NCBI GenBank assembly: GCA_035968095.1
Contig: JAWQFW010000126.1
Location: forward strand, 1-14,936
Direction of reading: 5' to 3'
Source of the DNA: IIICB1 sp035968095
Lineage (GTDB): Bacteria > Cyanobacteriota > Cyanobacteriia > Cyanobacteriales > SIO1D9
DNA length: 14,936 nt
A program made the translations under genes and the position numbers. The notes below the pieces were generated by a model. It saw nothing but the letters and a program-made list of their open reading frames with translations, made no database searches and was not told the DNA's origin. This document shows positions 13,959-14,936 of the stretch, one piece after another. Numbering within the stretch: position 1 is the first letter of the stretch; each line of letters starts with the position of its first letter.

Positions 13959-14879
13959 ATGTCAGAATGGGCTTGGTTATCGCGAGTAGCATTAGTTGGT
14001 GTCGCGGGGACAGTAGCGATCGCTATTAAATTTTCTCCGCTTTTACCAGAAAAATCTAGTAACGATTCTGCAAAAAAGCTTAATTCTTCCCAAACAAAAG
14101 TTTTACCTGTGAAGTTGCTAGAAACACCACCCCAATTATCACAAACACCAGCAACGAATTCAGCCACACAAACAGCGAAAGCGACGAGTGAGTTTAATCT
14201 CGATCGCAGTTTGGAAACACATTCTCCTTTGTTTGCGACACCGATTTCTTTAGGAATGCTAGCGATTGGGGCTGCTGAGGGGAATTATCGCTTATTTATC
14301 GAAGATCGGACACTTTACGTCGAACAAACTAAACATTACTTTGGACATACCGATCCAGGCAATTTATCCTGGGGTGAAGTCGTCACAAACTACGGACCTT
14401 GTAGCGATCAAGGACGTAGTCAAGGTAATCTTACTCAAGCAGAAGCAATTTGTTTACAGCGATCGCGTTCCCAATTAGCGACACATCTCACAGATTTGCA
14501 TCAAGCAGGAATTAACCCAGATGTGGATTTAGAAGCTGTTCTCAACGTCGCCGATTTATACAACCAAGCCAGTCCAATCCATTCTCGCAGATTTCCTGAA
14601 GCTTTAGCGATCGCCCGTGGAGGAGGTTTAAGGGGAGTAGAAGCGATCGCTTGGGCGAGAACTGCTTCATTTTATCTCAACACGAACCAAAAATTAGATG
14701 TCGAAAACGGATCTAACCACGCAACAGGGCTTTTAGGGGTTTGTATCCGCCAAAATCTCGTCATCACTGAATGGGATTGCGTCTATCGAGATCAATTACG
14801 ACGGGCTGAAGCGATCGCGTCTGTAATCGACAAATATATCCAAGTCGCTAAACAGCAAGAAAATCAAGTCAATAGCTAA
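13959..14879 (+). CDS. Membrane-anchored periplasmic protein with AAEG/GHTDPG domain, function unknown
   Basis: A 306-residue protein. Residues about 7-24 form a hydrophobic signal-anchor, followed by a Ser/Thr/Pro-rich linker to about residue 90, so the rest is probably periplasmic. The folded part starts LAIGAAEGNYR with Glu107, then YFGHTDPG (127-134) and a helical C-terminal half. The four Cys (148, 165, 262, 274) could form two disulfides in the periplasm. The AIG.AEG plus GHTDPG pattern recurs, as I recall, in cyanobacterial hypothetical proteins. A small helical domain with an early Glu after a Gly suggests a lysozyme-like fold, but I cannot prove this. ATG 13959 has no Shine-Dalgarno; the upstream ATG 13943 is out of frame. 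Confidence 0.8.
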   Translation: MSEWAWLSRVALVGVAGTVAIAIKFSPLLPEKSSNDSAKKLNSSQTKVLPVKLLETPPQLSQTPATNSATQTAKATSEFNLDRSLETHSPLFATPISLGMLAIGAAEGNYRLFIEDRTLYVEQTKHYFGHTDPGNLSWGEVVTNYGPCSDQGRSQGNLTQAEAICLQRSRSQLATHLTDLHQAGINPDVDLEAVLNVADLYNQASPIHSRRFPEALAIARGGGLRGVEAIAWARTASFYLNTNQKLDVENGSNHATGLLGVCIRQNLVITEWDCVYRDQLRRAEAIASVIDKYIQVAKQQENQVNS

Positions 14880-14889
14880 TTCAGTGAAC

Positions 14890-14924
14890 AGTTATCAGTT
14901 ATCAGTTATCAGTTAACAGTTATC
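14890..14924. repeat. AGTTATC heptamer tandem repeat
   Basis: Five contiguous 7-bp units run from 14890: AGTTATC three times, AGTTAAC once, AGTTATC once. This matches the short tandemly repeated repetitive (STRR-type) heptamers known from cyanobacterial intergenic DNA. It starts 11 bp after the stop of the preceding gene. The array is short and may slip in replication. Confidence 0.8.
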
Positions 14925-14936
14925 CCTCTTCTGTCA

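Noticed and set aside
14890..14924. CRISPR or regulatory iteron array
   Set aside because: The units are contiguous 7-mers with no spacers and match known cyanobacterial heptamer repeats.

Overview
The window looks like a chromosomal segment of a cyanobacterium. The octamer GCGATCGC (HIP1) and its core CGATCG recur in genes and spacers. Several proteins belong to families typical of cyanobacteria (DUF1350, DUF29, giant phosphoesterase fusions). Two repeats resemble interspersed elements I know from cyanobacterial genomes: a GTAGAGACGTA palindrome and AGTTATC heptamers. I cannot name the genus.

Layout. (1) 1-407: A+T-rich leader with several short palindromes and no convincing gene. (2) 408-7406 (+): one 2332-residue acidic protein. 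It carries an OB-like domain, an endonuclease/exonuclease/phosphatase domain, a phytase-like propeller split by an inserted glycerophosphodiester phosphodiesterase, three cadherin-like repeats and a 5'-nucleotidase pair. It has no N-terminal signal peptide and ends in an acidic-hydrophobic motif like that of type I secreted proteins. (3) 7407-7778: a palindromic repeat and a possible 55-codon frame or gene remnant. (4) 7779-9614 (+): a GH15 glucoamylase/trehalase-like enzyme. (5) 9615-9837: convergent spacer with an inverted repeat. (6) 9838-10611 (-): DUF1350 alpha/beta-hydrolase-like protein. (7) 10612-11037: a gene-free, hairpin-rich block with a near-consensus minus-strand promoter. (8) 13806 down to 11038 (-): a Nu-class-like glutathione S-transferase, a DUF29 protein and a PaaK-like adenylate-forming enzyme; the last two are 33 bp apart and probably form an operon. 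(9) 13959-14879 (+): a membrane-anchored, probably periplasmic protein with a conserved AAEG...GHTDPG region. (10) 14890-14924: heptamer tandem repeat.

How the genes relate. The giant protein would be a one-chain extracellular phosphorus scavenger, acting on nucleic acids, nucleotides, glycerophosphodiesters and possibly other phosphoesters. This is inferred from domain content; no secretion or phosphate-transport genes lie in the window. The other genes look like ordinary chromosomal neighbours without a shared pathway. The points most worth a second look are the nested phosphodiesterase, the altered metal-ligand set of the 5'-nucleotidase domain, and the promoter-plus-hairpin block at 10674-10995, which may encode a small RNA, a structured leader or a small mobile-element relic.
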